Positions 41,930 through 52,790 of a stretch of 64,000 bases of DNA are shown piece after piece. This DNA comes from Yamagishiella unicocca (taxonomy: Eukaryota; Chlorophyta; Chlorophyceae; Chlamydomonadales; Volvocaceae): the NCBI GenBank assembly GCA_003116995.1, contig BDSL01000153.1, positions 1 to 64,000 on the forward strand. The letters are read 5' to 3'. Numbering within the stretch: the first letter of the stretch is position 1; every line of letters starts with the position of its first letter. Under the pieces are notes generated by a model. The model worked only from the letters and a program-made list of their open reading frames with translations, searched no databases and was not told the origin of the DNA. Position numbers and translations under genes: made by a program.

Positions 41930-43039
41930 TGCGAGACGCCTGGGGAAAGGGGGAGACAGCACGTCCTTTGCAGCGCGGAGTTGGTGGGCGGTGGCCACCG
42001 TCAACGAGTTTTCCAAGCTTGGAACACACGCCCAGAGCACATACAACGGGCGATCCCGTGTGGAATCATGATGACGTAAAGCGCAGCGCAGCGATGGGAG
42101 CCCTCCCTCCACCCATACGACCCGGCCCAAGTCCTCGCCCGAAACTCGCAACAAGCTGGCTCGCCCGCCCGCGTCGCCAGACATGACGCGGCTGCAGCTT
42201 CCGTGCCGCTGTCCAAGCAGACGGCGGGCAGCTGCAGGAGCCCCCCACCGTGGTAGGGAGGGAGCAAGTGCTCTTCTCGGCAGCGGCCCACGTCCTCCTA
42301 CCCATATCGTGTGCCTCCTAGGCACCCTTTTCCCTTAGCCGGTCATCCCATGCTAAGCTTGTCCCTGCTTCCTCACATCAGCCCCCACCCTCCCCTCTTT
42401 GCGTTCCGGACCACGGATTTCCTCTCAATACCTCTCCCACCCTACAGTATTCCGCTCGCGGAAGCACCGCTTGACCGAACGCAGACGTCAGCAACCACGA
42501 GTGGGGCCTTAATTACCTTGCGACCAGCAGAACCTCATCGCTGGCGTTGATTGGCATCAACTTCGTGCTGAGACCCAGGTCCTTGCGCAGCAACTTATTT
42601 TGCTGGTATACGGTTGCCTTTCGCGCCATCCTACCGTCCATCGGTAGCAGCACGGCAACCTGTTGCTGTAGCCTCCACCATAGTGGTGATGTCCTTCCCA
42701 ATCTTGCTCCAAGATGCAGGCTGAATATGCAATACGTTTCAATGTGTTCCTGCGCTGCCTTCTGCTTCTTCCACAAGCCGAGATAGGGCAGGCAGGCGTT
42801 ACATTTTATGATTCATTTGCTTGTAATACTCGAGCTTTAGCCTTAACTAGGGCTATCTCCTATCTGCAGTACGGTTGGCCTTCCGGCGTTTTAATTGGCA
42901 CCGTCATGCAGTTCCTCTTCGCGGACCTTTGAAATATTTATGAAAACTTTGTAATAATTCCTCCGAACTTGTACTTGCGTAACGCATCATGCTCCTGGCG
43001 TTGTCCATGCAGTCCATGGCCCTAACGAACAGACCAACA
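41930..43039 (+). repeat. Candidate copia LTR, copy 1 (with 323-bp insertion)
   Basis: Starts TGCGAGACGCC and ends GACCAACA, directly followed by TGGTATCATGATGG, which resembles the TGGTATCA start of initiator-Met primer binding sites of copia elements. It carries 323 bases (42138-42460) absent from copy 2; without them it is about 787 bases. Boundaries are tentative: a purine run (GGGGAAAGGGGGAGA) lies just inside the proposed left end and could be the polypurine tract, which would move that end inward. Confidence 0.45.
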
Positions 43040-43747
43040 TGGTATCATGATGGCTTTCGTGGTTGAGATCGATTCTTGACAGTTAGAGCAGTCAGAACAG
43101 CTTTGGGGGCCACAGGCAACTATTGCGGGACAGCAGGCGGCGTGCGAATGACTCCTGGACAGCGGCTGCTCGCTCCTTTGCCGTCAGTGCAACCTACGTT
43201 GCTTTTTCGCGACGATGAGGGAGACTCATGCAGGTGCCTCTGTTGCCAGGGCAGCTTGCTTGAAAGGCTGCTCCCGCACCCCTAATTCCGCCCCACCCCG
43301 CTGTCTACCTGCTTTAGCACCTCCCCTAGTTCATCCTCCTTGTAGTAGTCGGCGCTGGCGACTGCCGCTGCCATGATACGCTTGGGCGCGCTCTGTGGGC
43401 CTCATGCGGCCAGTGGCGGGGTGGCACCTGACGCTGGCGGAACACGCGGGGGCCAGCGGCGGTGGCGGGCGTTTGTAGTAGGGAATCGTATGCGTAACCG
43501 TTCGTTATCCCCGTTTAGTAGGGCTTGTTGGCTATTGTGGGCCGCGCTACTCCTGGTGGAGCAGTGGCGCTGGAGGGGGACGCAGCCAGGTTAGGTGGGC
43601 ACGGGGGAGGAAAAGGGGGATTAGTTGGGGAGTGGACAAACCAAGCGGGGGGGAACGGATCAGACGGTAAAAACAAACGCCGTGCCCCGAACTTATTCGT
43701 TCCTGCTCTTCTACGTTTGCGGGAGGGCTCGCGGCTGGATTGGGCTG

Positions 43748-44252
43748 TTAAGCGAGCCGAATGTCGCTGCTGTCAGTGGATAAGACTACGCAGCACGGTG
43801 GCGTCTTAACGTTCAACCGCAACACTGTCAGGGTCATGCGCGGCCAGCGGACCGTGCTGCTGGGGCGCCGCAGCGGCGGCGTCTTCCCCCTGGAGGTGGA
43901 ATGTGGACGCGTGTCGATGCCGGCGGCGACAGTGCGCGGCAATCGCGACGGTGGGGGTTGCACCGTCAGCGGAGCCACTGGGCGCTCGGATGCCGGCGGC
44001 GGAGCCGCCGGACCCGAGGTTGCCAGCGGTAACAACAGCGGCTCAAACGATGAGCGGACTGTGAACAACGCAGCGCAACCCAGCAGCAGCGCCGCCGGAG
44101 CTAACAGCTCCAGCAGCGAGGGGAGAGTCAGCTGCAGCGCAGAGCAGCTACAGGAGGCGCAGTGTTGGCATCGGCGACTGGGTCATCTCAGCTATCGCAG
44201 CATGCGCCAGCTATTGCTGGGAGGTATGGTGATCGGGCTGGGTGTACCGTAA
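43748..44252 (+). pseudogene. Copia gag-pre-integrase region, copy 1
   Basis: The frame holds GQRTVLLGRRSGGVFPLEVE, a Ser/Gly/Asn-rich linker and CWHRRLGHLSYRSMRQLLLG with GMVIGLGV. The W-H-x-R-L-G-H block followed by G-M-V-x-G-L is the signature of the gag-pre-integrase domain of copia polyproteins. The frame is then cut by an AT-rich insertion (44255-44905), after which VSLGALSAADKEVCRPC continues the same domain with its Cys pair. Confidence 0.8.
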
Positions 44253-44254
44253 GC

Positions 44255-44905
44255 GTGCCTGATCACCGCGCAGGGCAAAAATTTCGAATTAATTTTTAAT
44301 TCGCGCAGGTCTCTTGAGGTATTATTTTTCAGTTCGCGCAGTGCTGTAGGGTATATCTTTTAGTTTCGCGCAGCGTAAAAGATGATGTTTCGCGCAAAGG
44401 AATCATGCATGCTAGTAGGAAGACGGGAATGGCGGAATGTCTATGTAGTTTAAATAAACTCTCGCGCCGTACGGAACTCGTGCGACCCGCACGCTCGCGT
44501 CTTTCCCAGAAGCTAGCAATGCATTCTAGAATGTCTGCAAACGATACTGTACCGTATGAGCGGCACAATCGCTACCCCAAGTAATTCTGATAGGCAATCA
44601 AGACGACAGCTCTCGCGAACTTCTGAACCGCTGATATCAATATCATTACCGTAGCTCGAAGAACAGATACCTTCTTCGAGCTATCTGTTCTACGACTCAA
44701 TGTCCTCCTCCTCCTCCTCCTCCCCGGCCCCCCGGTTTGGGGCGCGGATGGCTGGGCAGGGTAGGAGTGGGTAGGGTTAATTTACAGATTCGCGCAGGCC
44801 TCTCGGGGTATTATTTTTTTCCATCGCGCAGGCCGCTAAGGCATTTATTTAATTTGCGCGAAAGTGCACTTTTTTCCGAGTAATTAATTACTTATTAGCG
44901 TTGAT
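44255..44905. repeat. AT-rich insertion with phased CGCGCAG motifs
   Basis: Interrupts the copia gag-pre-integrase frame. CGCGCAG recurs near 44306, 44336 and 44371 (CGCGCAAAG at 44392) and again near 44793 and 44825 (GCGCGAAAG at 44859), each followed by an AT-rich stretch such as GGTATTATTTTT, at 30-35 base spacing. The left and right clusters are direct repeats of each other (TTCGCGCAGGTCTCTTGAGG and TTCGCGCAGGCCTCTCGGGG). Between them are a palindromic GAAGAACAGATACCTTCTTC-type stretch near 44660 and a (TCC)n run at 44703-44722. No coding frame. Looks like a non-autonomous element or MITE. Confidence 0.6.
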
Positions 44906-45540
44906 ATCACGTGGGTACGGTATCGCTGGGTGCGCTGAGCGCGGCGGATAAGGAAGTTTGCAGGCCGTGCGTCATGGTCAAGGGGGTCGCCGTGCCGTTT
45001 CCCGGAACGTGTGCCAACGGAACATGGGAGCTGGAAGAGCTACCGCCCGGACAGCGCCCGCTGCAAATGAAGTGGGTTTACCAGATCAAGCGGGCGGCGG
45101 ATGAGAGCATAGAACGCGTGAGAACGCGTGAAGGCGCGGTTGGTAGGAGACAGCCACCCCTCAACGTCAGCGTAGGTCGACCACGACTGCATGCGCCGCC
45201 GCCGCCGCCTGCCATCGTGTCCACCAATGCTGCACATCCCCTCCCTTGCATCCGGGGCTTGCGCAGCGGGCGGGGGTGGACTACGGGCCGCTACGTGCTC
45301 CCCGGCTGCGTAAGGTGGCGGTGACGCTGGATGGGCCTGGAGCGGCGGCCAATCAGCATCCAGTTGGACTCGCAGGGCGCGCTGAGCCTGGCGCGCAACC
45401 CCATCGTGCAACGCGCGCCAAGCACATTCATGTGCACCGCCACTTGGTGCGGGAGCGTGTGGCGCGTGGCGAGGTGGAGCTCAGCTACTGCGCCACGGAG
45501 AGCATGGTGGCGGACGCGCTCACCAAGCCGCTGGGCAACG
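44906..45540 (+). pseudogene. Copia integrase-edge, reverse transcriptase and RNase H remnants
   Basis: VSLGALSAADKEVCRPCVMV (Cys pair of the pre-integrase domain) passes abruptly to NGTWELEELPPGQRPLQMKW, the N-terminal motif of copia reverse transcriptase, so the integrase core is deleted. A second deletion joins this to RNase [21 protein letters not shown], then after a one-base frameshift near 45413, [20 protein letters not shown] and [13 protein letters not shown]. The final motif is the usual end of copia polyproteins. Clearly dead. Confidence 0.82.
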
Positions 45541-46324
45541 TGCGAGACGCCTGGGGAAAGGGGAAGACAGCACGTCCTTTGCAGCGCGGAGTTAGCGGAC
45601 GGTGGCCACCGTCAACGAGTTTTCCAAGCTTGGAACACACGCCCAGAGCACATACAACGGGCGATCCCGTGTGGAATCATGATGACGTAAAGCGCAGCGC
45701 AGCGATGGGAGCCCTCCCTCCACCCATACGACCCGCCCCAAGTCCGGGGAAGCACCGCTTGACCGAACGCAGACGTCAGCAACCACGAGTGGGGCCTTAA
45801 TTACCTTGCGACCAGCAGAACCTCATCGCTGGCGTTGACTGGCATCAACTTCGTGCTGAGACCCAGGTCCTTGCGCAGCAACTCATTTTGCTGGTATTCG
45901 GTTGCCTTTCGCGCCATCCTACCGTCCATCGGTAGCAGCACGGCAACCTGTTGCTGTAGCCTCCACCATAGTGGTGCTGTCCTTCCCAATCTTGCTCCAA
46001 GATGCAGGCTGAATATGCAATACGTTTATGTTCCTGCGCTGCCTTCTGCTTCTTCCACAAGCCGAGATAGGGCAGGCAGGCGTTACATTTTATGATTCAT
46101 TTGCTTGTAATACTCGAGCTTTAGCCTTAACTAGGTCTTATCTCCTGTCTGCAGTACGGTTGGCCTTCCGGCGTTTTAATTGGCACCGTCATGCAGTTCC
46201 TCTTCGCGGACCTTTAAAATATCTATGAAAACTCTATATTAATTCCTCCGAACTTGTACTTGCATACCGCATCCTGCTCCTGGCGTTGTCCATGCAGTCC
46301 ATGGCCCTACCGAACAGACCAACA
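45541..46324 (+). repeat. Candidate copia LTR, copy 2
   Basis: 784 bases, TGCGAGACGCC to CCGAACAGACCAACA, followed by TGGCATCATGATGG. It directly follows the RNase H end (LTKPLGN). It is collinear with copy 1 apart from the 323-base insertion there. A minus-strand open frame lies inside both copies (42776-42513 and 45989-45801). Confidence 0.45.
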
Positions 46325-47042
46325 TGGCATCATGATGGCTTTCGTGGTTGAGATCGATTCTTGAACGTTAGAGCAGTCAGAACAGCTTTGGGGGCCACAG
46401 GCAACTATTGCGGGACAGCAGGCGGCGTGCGAATGACTCCTGGACAGCGACTGCTCGCTCCTTTACCGTCAGTGCAACCTACGTTGCTTTCTCGCGACGA
46501 CAAGGGAGACTCATGCAGGTGCCTCTGCTGCCAGGACAGCTTGCTTCTAAGGCTTCTCCCGCACTCCTAATTCCGCCCCACCCCGCTGTCGACCTGCTTT
46601 AGCACCTCCCCTAGTTCATCCTCCTTGTAGTAGTCGGCGCTGGCGACTGCCGCTGCCATGATACGCTTGGGCGCGCTCTGTGGGCCTTATGCGGCCAGTG
46701 GCGGGATGGCACCTGACGCTGGCGGAACACGCGGGGGCCAGCGGCGGTGGCGGGCGCTTGTGGTAGGGAATCGTATGCGTACGGTGTTCGTTATCCCCGT
46801 CTGGTAGGGCGTGTTGGCTATTGTGGACCGCGCTGCTCCTGGTGGAGCGGTGGCGCTGGAGGGGGACGCAGCCAGGTTAGGTGGGCACGGGGGAGGAAAA
46901 TGGGAATTAGTTGGGGAGTGGACAAACCAAGCGCGGGGGAACGGATCAGACGGTAAAACCGCCGTGCCCCGAACTTATTCGCTCCTGCTCTCCTACGTTT
47001 GCAGGAGGGCTCGCGGCTGGATTGGGCTGTTAAGCGAGCCGA

Positions 47043-47393
47043 ATGTCGCTGCTGTCAGTGGATAAGACTATGCAGCACGGCGGCGTCGTAACGGCTAACC
47101 GCAACACTGTCAGGGTCATGCGCGGCCAGCGGACCGTGCTGCTGGGGCGCCGCAGCGGCGGCGTCTTCCCCCTGGAGGTGGAATGTGGACGCGTGTCGCC
47201 AGCGATGCCGGCGGCGACAGTGCGCGGCAATCGCGACGGTGGGGGTTGCACCGTCAGCGGAGCCACTGGGCGCTCGGATGCCGGCGGCGGAGCCGCCGGA
47301 CCCGAGGTTGCCAGCGGTAACAACAGCGGCTCAAATGATGAGCGGACTGTGAACAGCGCAGCGCAAGCCTCTCACTATAAGAGGATATCTTGA
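47043..47393 (+). pseudogene. Copia gag-pre-integrase region, copy 2 (truncated)
   Basis: Repeats 43758-44075 with few changes (MSLLSVDKTMQHGGVVTANR against MSLLSVDKTTQHGGVLTFNR), plus a small in-frame insertion (SPA). It breaks off at about 47367, before the W-H-x-R-L-G-H block, where unrelated sequence begins. Confidence 0.75.
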
Positions 47394-49291
47394 ATACACT
47401 GGTATAAGTTATGGTCGGCCCGGGTCTGTGAAAGTACCAAGGGATTGTGTATTTGGGCTGCTGTTACTAGGGCCGTGGTGTTACAGAGGCAAATGGCCGG
47501 AGCTCGTGGTATGCGTTGGGCAAAACCTTTCGCTTTTCTTAGGAGGGCCAGAGGGGCCCGCCCAGCCAACTGCACGGCAAGTCTCGTGAGACACATACGA
47601 TTTCACGGGTACCTTGACAGGCCCATTCCGGCCCTGTTTCCATCCCATTTCACACACAGTTTGATAATCCTGGGCTCTGTGCGTGAGCTACTTGCAATTG
47701 ACGCTCAAAGAAAAGTGCCAACCAAATTGGAGTTTAGGCGTAGCGCTGGGTTAAGGTCGGCGAGAGGATCGGGGTACACCATTATTAGTCATGGTCGTTT
47801 TAGGTTAACGTTGTAGGGCGGTAAATGGTTGCACTGCTACTGATTGCTACTGATGATATTTGGGTTCGGTCCGTTTTTAGGTACGGTGAGCTACATATGT
47901 CGGCGGGTGGTCCTTATCGGTGCAATCGCACGACATTTGCCCTGGTTAGCGGCCAACCAAGTCCGGGCTCGGCGGGACCAAGCTGCAATCCCACGGGGCC
48001 ACCGTGGAAACGCCGCTACGTAAACAGAATTGTAAGTTGGAATAAGAGAAAAGTCTCCCTCAAGAATGTTGCAACTCCCGCCGCTACGTCTTCAGGTCCT
48101 GGCCACCACATACTCCAACCCCCCAAGCCCACCACCACCTCCGAGCGCCAGTAGGCCCCGAGGCCCCTTGGGTGCAGCATGGACCCGCGGGTCGGGTCGG
48201 GCCAACCCGGTGTCCGTGCCTCTGCCAAGGAAAAACGGATCGAACCGCAGGGCTCACACATATCTACGCGTCAGTGCCATCATGCAGCGCAGGCAGATTC
48301 GTTCTACATTTATTAGGAGACAGCACAGCCAACTCGAGGTGCGTAACCAAGTAGACAGGATCCACAGCTGCAGAAACTTGTCCCTATCAAATAACATGGC
48401 TACACAACCCCGCACTGCCCATGACAACCCTCACCCGGATTTGCAACCACCCTGCCTACTCACTCCAGCCCCATACAAATCTACGCAGGTATAAGCATGG
48501 AGCACTCCCCCCAGTCCTGGCGTTGCATCAATCCCGGCCCGGAACCTGCATCCGTCCACGGTATGGCAGCAGCCAGCGGAATCCCCAAGTAACTAGTAGT
48601 ACAATCATCACCCACAGATCCAACATAAAGGTGCCCCCAACTTCCGGCTCAGCCCCCCTTCACAGCCGTTTCTGCCCGTCTCACCCCTCTTCACCGTTGA
48701 CCAAACTCAGCAGCTTGCTCTGCTCCTGGCTCTCAACACACGCTTCACTTCATCAGCAGGGTCGTGTTCCAGCATCGACCTGGCTCACCGGGCAGCCCTC
48801 GGCCACCAGTCAGCACAACATTGCCAAGCAAAGAGCAGTTGTTTGTGACCGCGCGTGCGAAGGCAATGCCCTTGCGCCCTCAGCGGCAGCCCAGCTGCTG
48901 CAGGCAGTGCAGGATGGCAAAGTCATCATTGCAAGCCGCCTGATAATAGGGCTCTCCATCCCATGACGTAAGGCGCCGCAGGGCAGGTGTCACACCTGCC
49001 CTTCTCAACTCGCTCTCAGCACCTAGGGTGCAGTGCTGGCAACAACTCAACGACAATGCAACCAAGTACGATAGCTCATAATGTCCATTATCCACACCCA
49101 TGCTGTCATCCGCGCATCTTGTCACAAACTGTCCGGATGGCAACGTGGATGGCTGCAACCTCAACTCTGTCCTTGTCACATGACCAGTAGCCATAAGATT
49201 GCCCCGTGGCATTCCAGACCCAGAAACTTGAACCTCACCTGCTGTGCTACAAACGTACTACCAAATGGCCAAAATTGTGCTGCAGTGACAT
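47368..49291. other. No recognisable gene
   Basis: Moderate GC, then A/C-rich from about 48050. Short frames only on both strands, without splice-linked extensions or motifs. 49070-49290 is the expected 3' untranslated region of the minus-strand gene ending at 49292. Confidence 0.5.
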
Positions 49292-51248
49292 TTAGGGCGA
49301 CCAAGGCTCGATTGCCATGTAGTCCAGGATGTCCGGAGACATGTGGCAGTAGCAGCGCGGCCTGCCGTCAAGTAGCATAGCGAGTGTTCGGTTCTTGCAC
49401 CGCCGCTGCCCCCCCGCCGCAGGTGCGGAGCACTGTTGTGCACGCTGCTTCACCCGCTGGATGTAAGTCGCCTTCCGAGGGTCCTTCAGATCGAGCTGAA
49501 TGAGCAGGCTGCCGCTGCCCTGAGACGGCACGCCTGAAACTGTTGACCTGCTGCCACCCAGCAAGACAATGCGGACTGTGCTCGTATCCTCATCTATGGA
49601 CGCCACATAGCCGTGCTGCTGCGCTGACGGGAACCCCTCCAAATCGGCTGGCATGTCGACCACTGTTGATCCCGGAAAATCGATAAAGAGGTCCATCGAC
49701 CCGCGGGCTGTCAGCAGGAGTTCAGCCCGCGGGTAGTGTTGCTGCAGAATAGCTGCTGCACCATCAATCCAGTTCGGGTACCGATACCAGCCCTGGCAAC
49801 CGACGACCGGGTGTGCGGCCTGCACCAGAAGTGTACCCACACGGTCCACACATTGCAGCACTTAACCAGGCAGGCAGCACAGCAGTTTGGGAGATTCACA
49901 CATGAGAAATGGAGTTCAATGCCTACTCTGGCTTACACATGTGCCCATTATTTACCTGGCTTGATGAGCGTCAAGGCTCCTCGGGGGCCACAGGTTCAGG
50001 GCGCTCCACGGTTGCCTGTGTACACAGCCGCCGTGATGGGGCGAGTGACAGCTTGGTGAAGCTCTGCATGAAACGTCCAGACGTGGTACACACACGAAAA
50101 TGAGTCGGCGAGGTTGTAAGGATGGAATTGTACCAAGGCATCAGGCGATCAGGGTAAACTAGTGCACACTGGATGACTAAGGAACTGAAAACGAACTTCA
50201 GGATGTTCCATGCACGTTTCACCTGTTCTAGAGAGTCTGAAGCATCGGTAGCTGTGCTGGCCTCGGCCTGTGCTGCGGGCATGTCCTGGACCTGGCCTAA
50301 GCCCGTGGACGTTCGCTGCTCCCCTGATGCCGGGTGAATCAGCACCCCACTGCCGCTTGACTCCTGTATTGCAAGGCGCAGAAGCGAACGAAACAGGCAC
50401 AAATTGTTACATGTGCAAACAGAGCGATAACACCAGGAGAATGTGCTAGATCAGGGGCACACTGGCACATGGTGGGCATACCTGGTTCCAAAAAAACCTT
50501 GAAGCCCGCCTCCATAGCTCACCTCCGGTTCTTGCACTGCGACAGACAGCTGCTCAATGATGGACTCGCAGTCTGACTCTGCAATAGGGTCGCCAACAGG
50601 CGGCTTGTAGCGGCCCATGGCGTAAAGGACGAATTCCGCAAGGCTGGGGTCAGCAAGCAGTTGGCCAAAGTCCATGTCGTCGCTGCAGATAGTCGAATAC
50701 GTAAGGCCTGCTATCACTCTAGTGCCCGTCTCCTCCTTATCTGATTTGGCAAGGTCTAGCAGTGCGAAAGCGACCCAGACCATTAAGATATCCGACGGTT
50801 CTTCCTCTTTGGGAGGCCATTGGGGGAGGGAAGACGGACCCGCTCCGCAGACCAGCTGGCACACCGTTGCCCTAAGACGCTCAGTTTCCATCTTCAGATT
50901 CGCCAGTGGCATCTCGTGCAGCAATGGCAGCAAGTCGTAGTGCTGACCGACCACAACACCACCCCGGCGATAAGGGCGCGTGCGACGCATTTCGAAATTT
51001 GGGGCCAGTTCTGCGTTCGGAACAGTCAGCTTGCATGGCCTCCCGAAGTATTCGTGGACCTCCTTAGCAGTCTCCGGTTCGAGATGCAGGAAGCTGGGGC
51101 CTTTCACCGCTTTCATTCCTTCCATCGAGCATATGTACACAACATTGTCTACTTCCTTTGCGACTCTGTATTCAAGTCCAGGGCGTAGCTCGCCGTCAAA
51201 CCGTTGTAGTGTCACCGCTGGTAAAATGTTCCTCGACATGTTAGACAT
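49292..51248 (-). CDS. Unknown protein, three exons, about 464 aa
   Basis: Exons 51248-50523 (242 codons), 50363-50223 (47 codons) and 49819-49292 (175 codons plus stop) join in phase with GTGAGC and GTGAAA donors and CAG acceptors. The start is the first of two close ATGs (MSNMSRNILPAVTLQRFDGE). Exon 1 has an acidic/amphipathic middle (DLLPLLHEMPLANLKMETER; EEEPSDILMVWVAFALLDLA). Exon 2 is polar and Gln/Ser/Thr-rich (linker-like). Exon 3 holds DLFIDFPGSTVVDMPADLEG and a Cys-bearing basic stretch (QRRCKNRTLAMLLDGRPRCY). No signal peptide or membrane segment is obvious. I recognise no family. Exon 2 could alternatively run on to a stop at about 49971, giving a shorter protein. Telomere-type repeats lie 216-247 bases upstream of the start. 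Confidence 0.55.
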
Positions 51249-51854
51249 AAAAGCGCAAGAGAACACTAGCTATTCAGCCTTGTTAGGTGCCTATGGTGAC
51301 ACTCTTCCTGCGTTACACAATCACTACTTCTTGCGCCTTCCGTCGTACGCTTTTATTGTTGTTTCATCCTTTCTGCGTTATATGCTAATTCGTGAAGCAA
51401 ATCGTGAGTATTGAGTCACGTAGAGATGCACACTAATGCAGTGTGCAATCCACGTGGTGAAAGCCCAAAAACCCTAAAACCCTAAAACCCAAAACACATA
51501 CAGTGCCGTTTGGACAGCTCTCACTTGCTTCCACAACAGGTCCATCAACAACCAGCGGTCGGAACAAGGCGGTTGACGGTATACATTTGAGGTATCAAAC
51601 GAAGGATGTCGTCCACAGATTGAAGCGCACCAATCACCGCCATTTGTTTATTACACAGATAACAGCCGACGCAGCCGGGACGGAATCGTTGGTGCCGCAA
51701 CCGGCTCAGCACGGAACGCGCTCGCAGCCCTAGTGCCGAGGTCACGGTCACGGATGAGTGGCCCGTTTGGCGCATGCCAGTCCGAGGCAAAGTTCATGAA
51801 ATTTTTTCAAGCTCGTAAGGTCTTACATAGAAATTACGTTGCTGAAATATGTGT
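51249..51854. other. Upstream region of the 464-aa gene
   Basis: Promoter side of the minus-strand gene starting at 51248. Holds the interstitial telomeric units at 51464-51495. No gene was seen; the minus-strand frame at 51790-51545 has no supporting motif. Confidence 0.5.
51464..51495 (-). repeat. Interstitial Chlamydomonas-type telomere repeats
   Basis: Four contiguous 8-base units on the plus strand: CCCAAAAA, CCCTAAAA, CCCTAAAA, CCCAAAAC. The two central ones are exact reverse complements of TTTTAGGG, the telomere repeat of Chlamydomonas and Volvox. They lie about 216 bases upstream of the 464-aa gene and could be a repair scar or a telobox-like regulatory element. Confidence 0.85.
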
Positions 51855-52790
51855 AAAACCGTGCAGTCAGTCGTTTTTAAACCGCTACTGGCCGTTCAAT
51901 TCATGGTAGCAGCCCCTCAGGCGGCCTCGCACCCGAACCATGCAGGAACTTGAGGACCTTGCCTGCCCAGCAATCCGTACGACCTTCGACAGCCATTCCT
52001 AGGTCGGCAACGAAAGCCCAATGAAGCTGGAGCGACCTTTTTGACAGCTCTGACTGCATCTACGCACGTGGCTCCTAAACCATAGGATTGGCCATAGCGC
52101 TCCCGAAGTTAAGACCAATGAAGTCAGGACCCCACGTCTGTACCCCAGGAGGGCACGGGGACAATGAGAGCATTGTAAAGTGCCATGGAGATTAGGGGCC
52201 CAGTGACCTCCTTACCCCGACACAAAGCACAAAACGCACTCGGGAGAAACGTGGCCCGTCGTCCCGCGGCCAACAACCATATGAAGCCCGAGGGAACGGG
52301 CGGTCTCACTACCCGCATCCCCACCCGTCCCAAGGCAGCTTCCATTAACCGCTTCCGTTCACGTAACGAACCCCTTGTGCTACCGCCGTCGCAGTGCCTG
52401 TGCCGAAGGAAACTGATTGGAGATTGACTTTGCCGCTCTACCGGCAAGCTTCCACCCAGACAAAGCTGCTCAATCCTGATGATACCCATTACTAAGGGGC
52501 CGAGAGAGCACCCGGCCCCACATAAATGTATCTATCTGTCGCGCAAAATTTAAACAGTAACCCTTACCGGCTGTCAGGCACGGTACATCTTAAATGGCTC
52601 TAACCGACGAATAAACAGATGTGAACCAAGCGAACGTTTGGACTTCAATGTTTACTTCAGGCTCAGCACATGGAAGCGCACGAGCGCAGCCGAACCTTTG
52701 CTTGCGCTACCGGTACAGGATGCGCTACCTGGCACTCGTGTCATCATGCACCTTGTGCTGGGGAATTGATAATTTGCAGCTATGTTTGGC
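51855..52790 (-). repeat. Dispersed repeat, right copy (inverted relative to 37215-37725)
   Basis: Reverse complement of the left copy over 52425-52790 and again over 51855-51960. About 460 bases in between (51961-52424) are absent from the left copy. That extra block has a minus-strand frame containing PLISMALYNALIVPVPSWGT, which vaguely resembles the end of LINE reverse transcriptases (YNALIVP-x-x-x-W/YG). It may be the internal part of the element that the left copy has lost, or a separate insertion. Confidence 0.8.

Larger units (their letters stand above)
41930..47367 (+). mobile_element. Ty1/copia-type retroelement remnant, partly duplicated head to tail
   Basis: Two direct copies of one unit. 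41927-42137 repeats at 45538-45748 (offset 3611), and 42461 to about 44075 repeats at 45749-47367 (offset 3288), nearly identical. Between the two lie gag-pre-integrase, reverse transcriptase N-terminal and RNase H pieces in copia order. The integrase core, most of the reverse transcriptase and the protease active site are missing, so it cannot move alone. The arrangement is LTR-internal-LTR-internal, as expected when tandem copies share a terminal repeat. Volvox has a known copia element (Osser); relationship not tested. Confidence 0.8.

Noticed and set aside
43040..43053. TGGTATCATGATGG as a definite primer binding site
   Set aside because: Only the first eight bases match the usual initiator-Met complement and copy 2 has TGGCATCA, so it is used only as weak support for the LTR edge.
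45246..45800. Single continuous 184-codon frame as an intact protein
   Set aside because: Its first part is out of frame with the copia RNase H start (the correct frame there is the one from 45331). It joins RNase H coding to LTR sequence after a frameshift.
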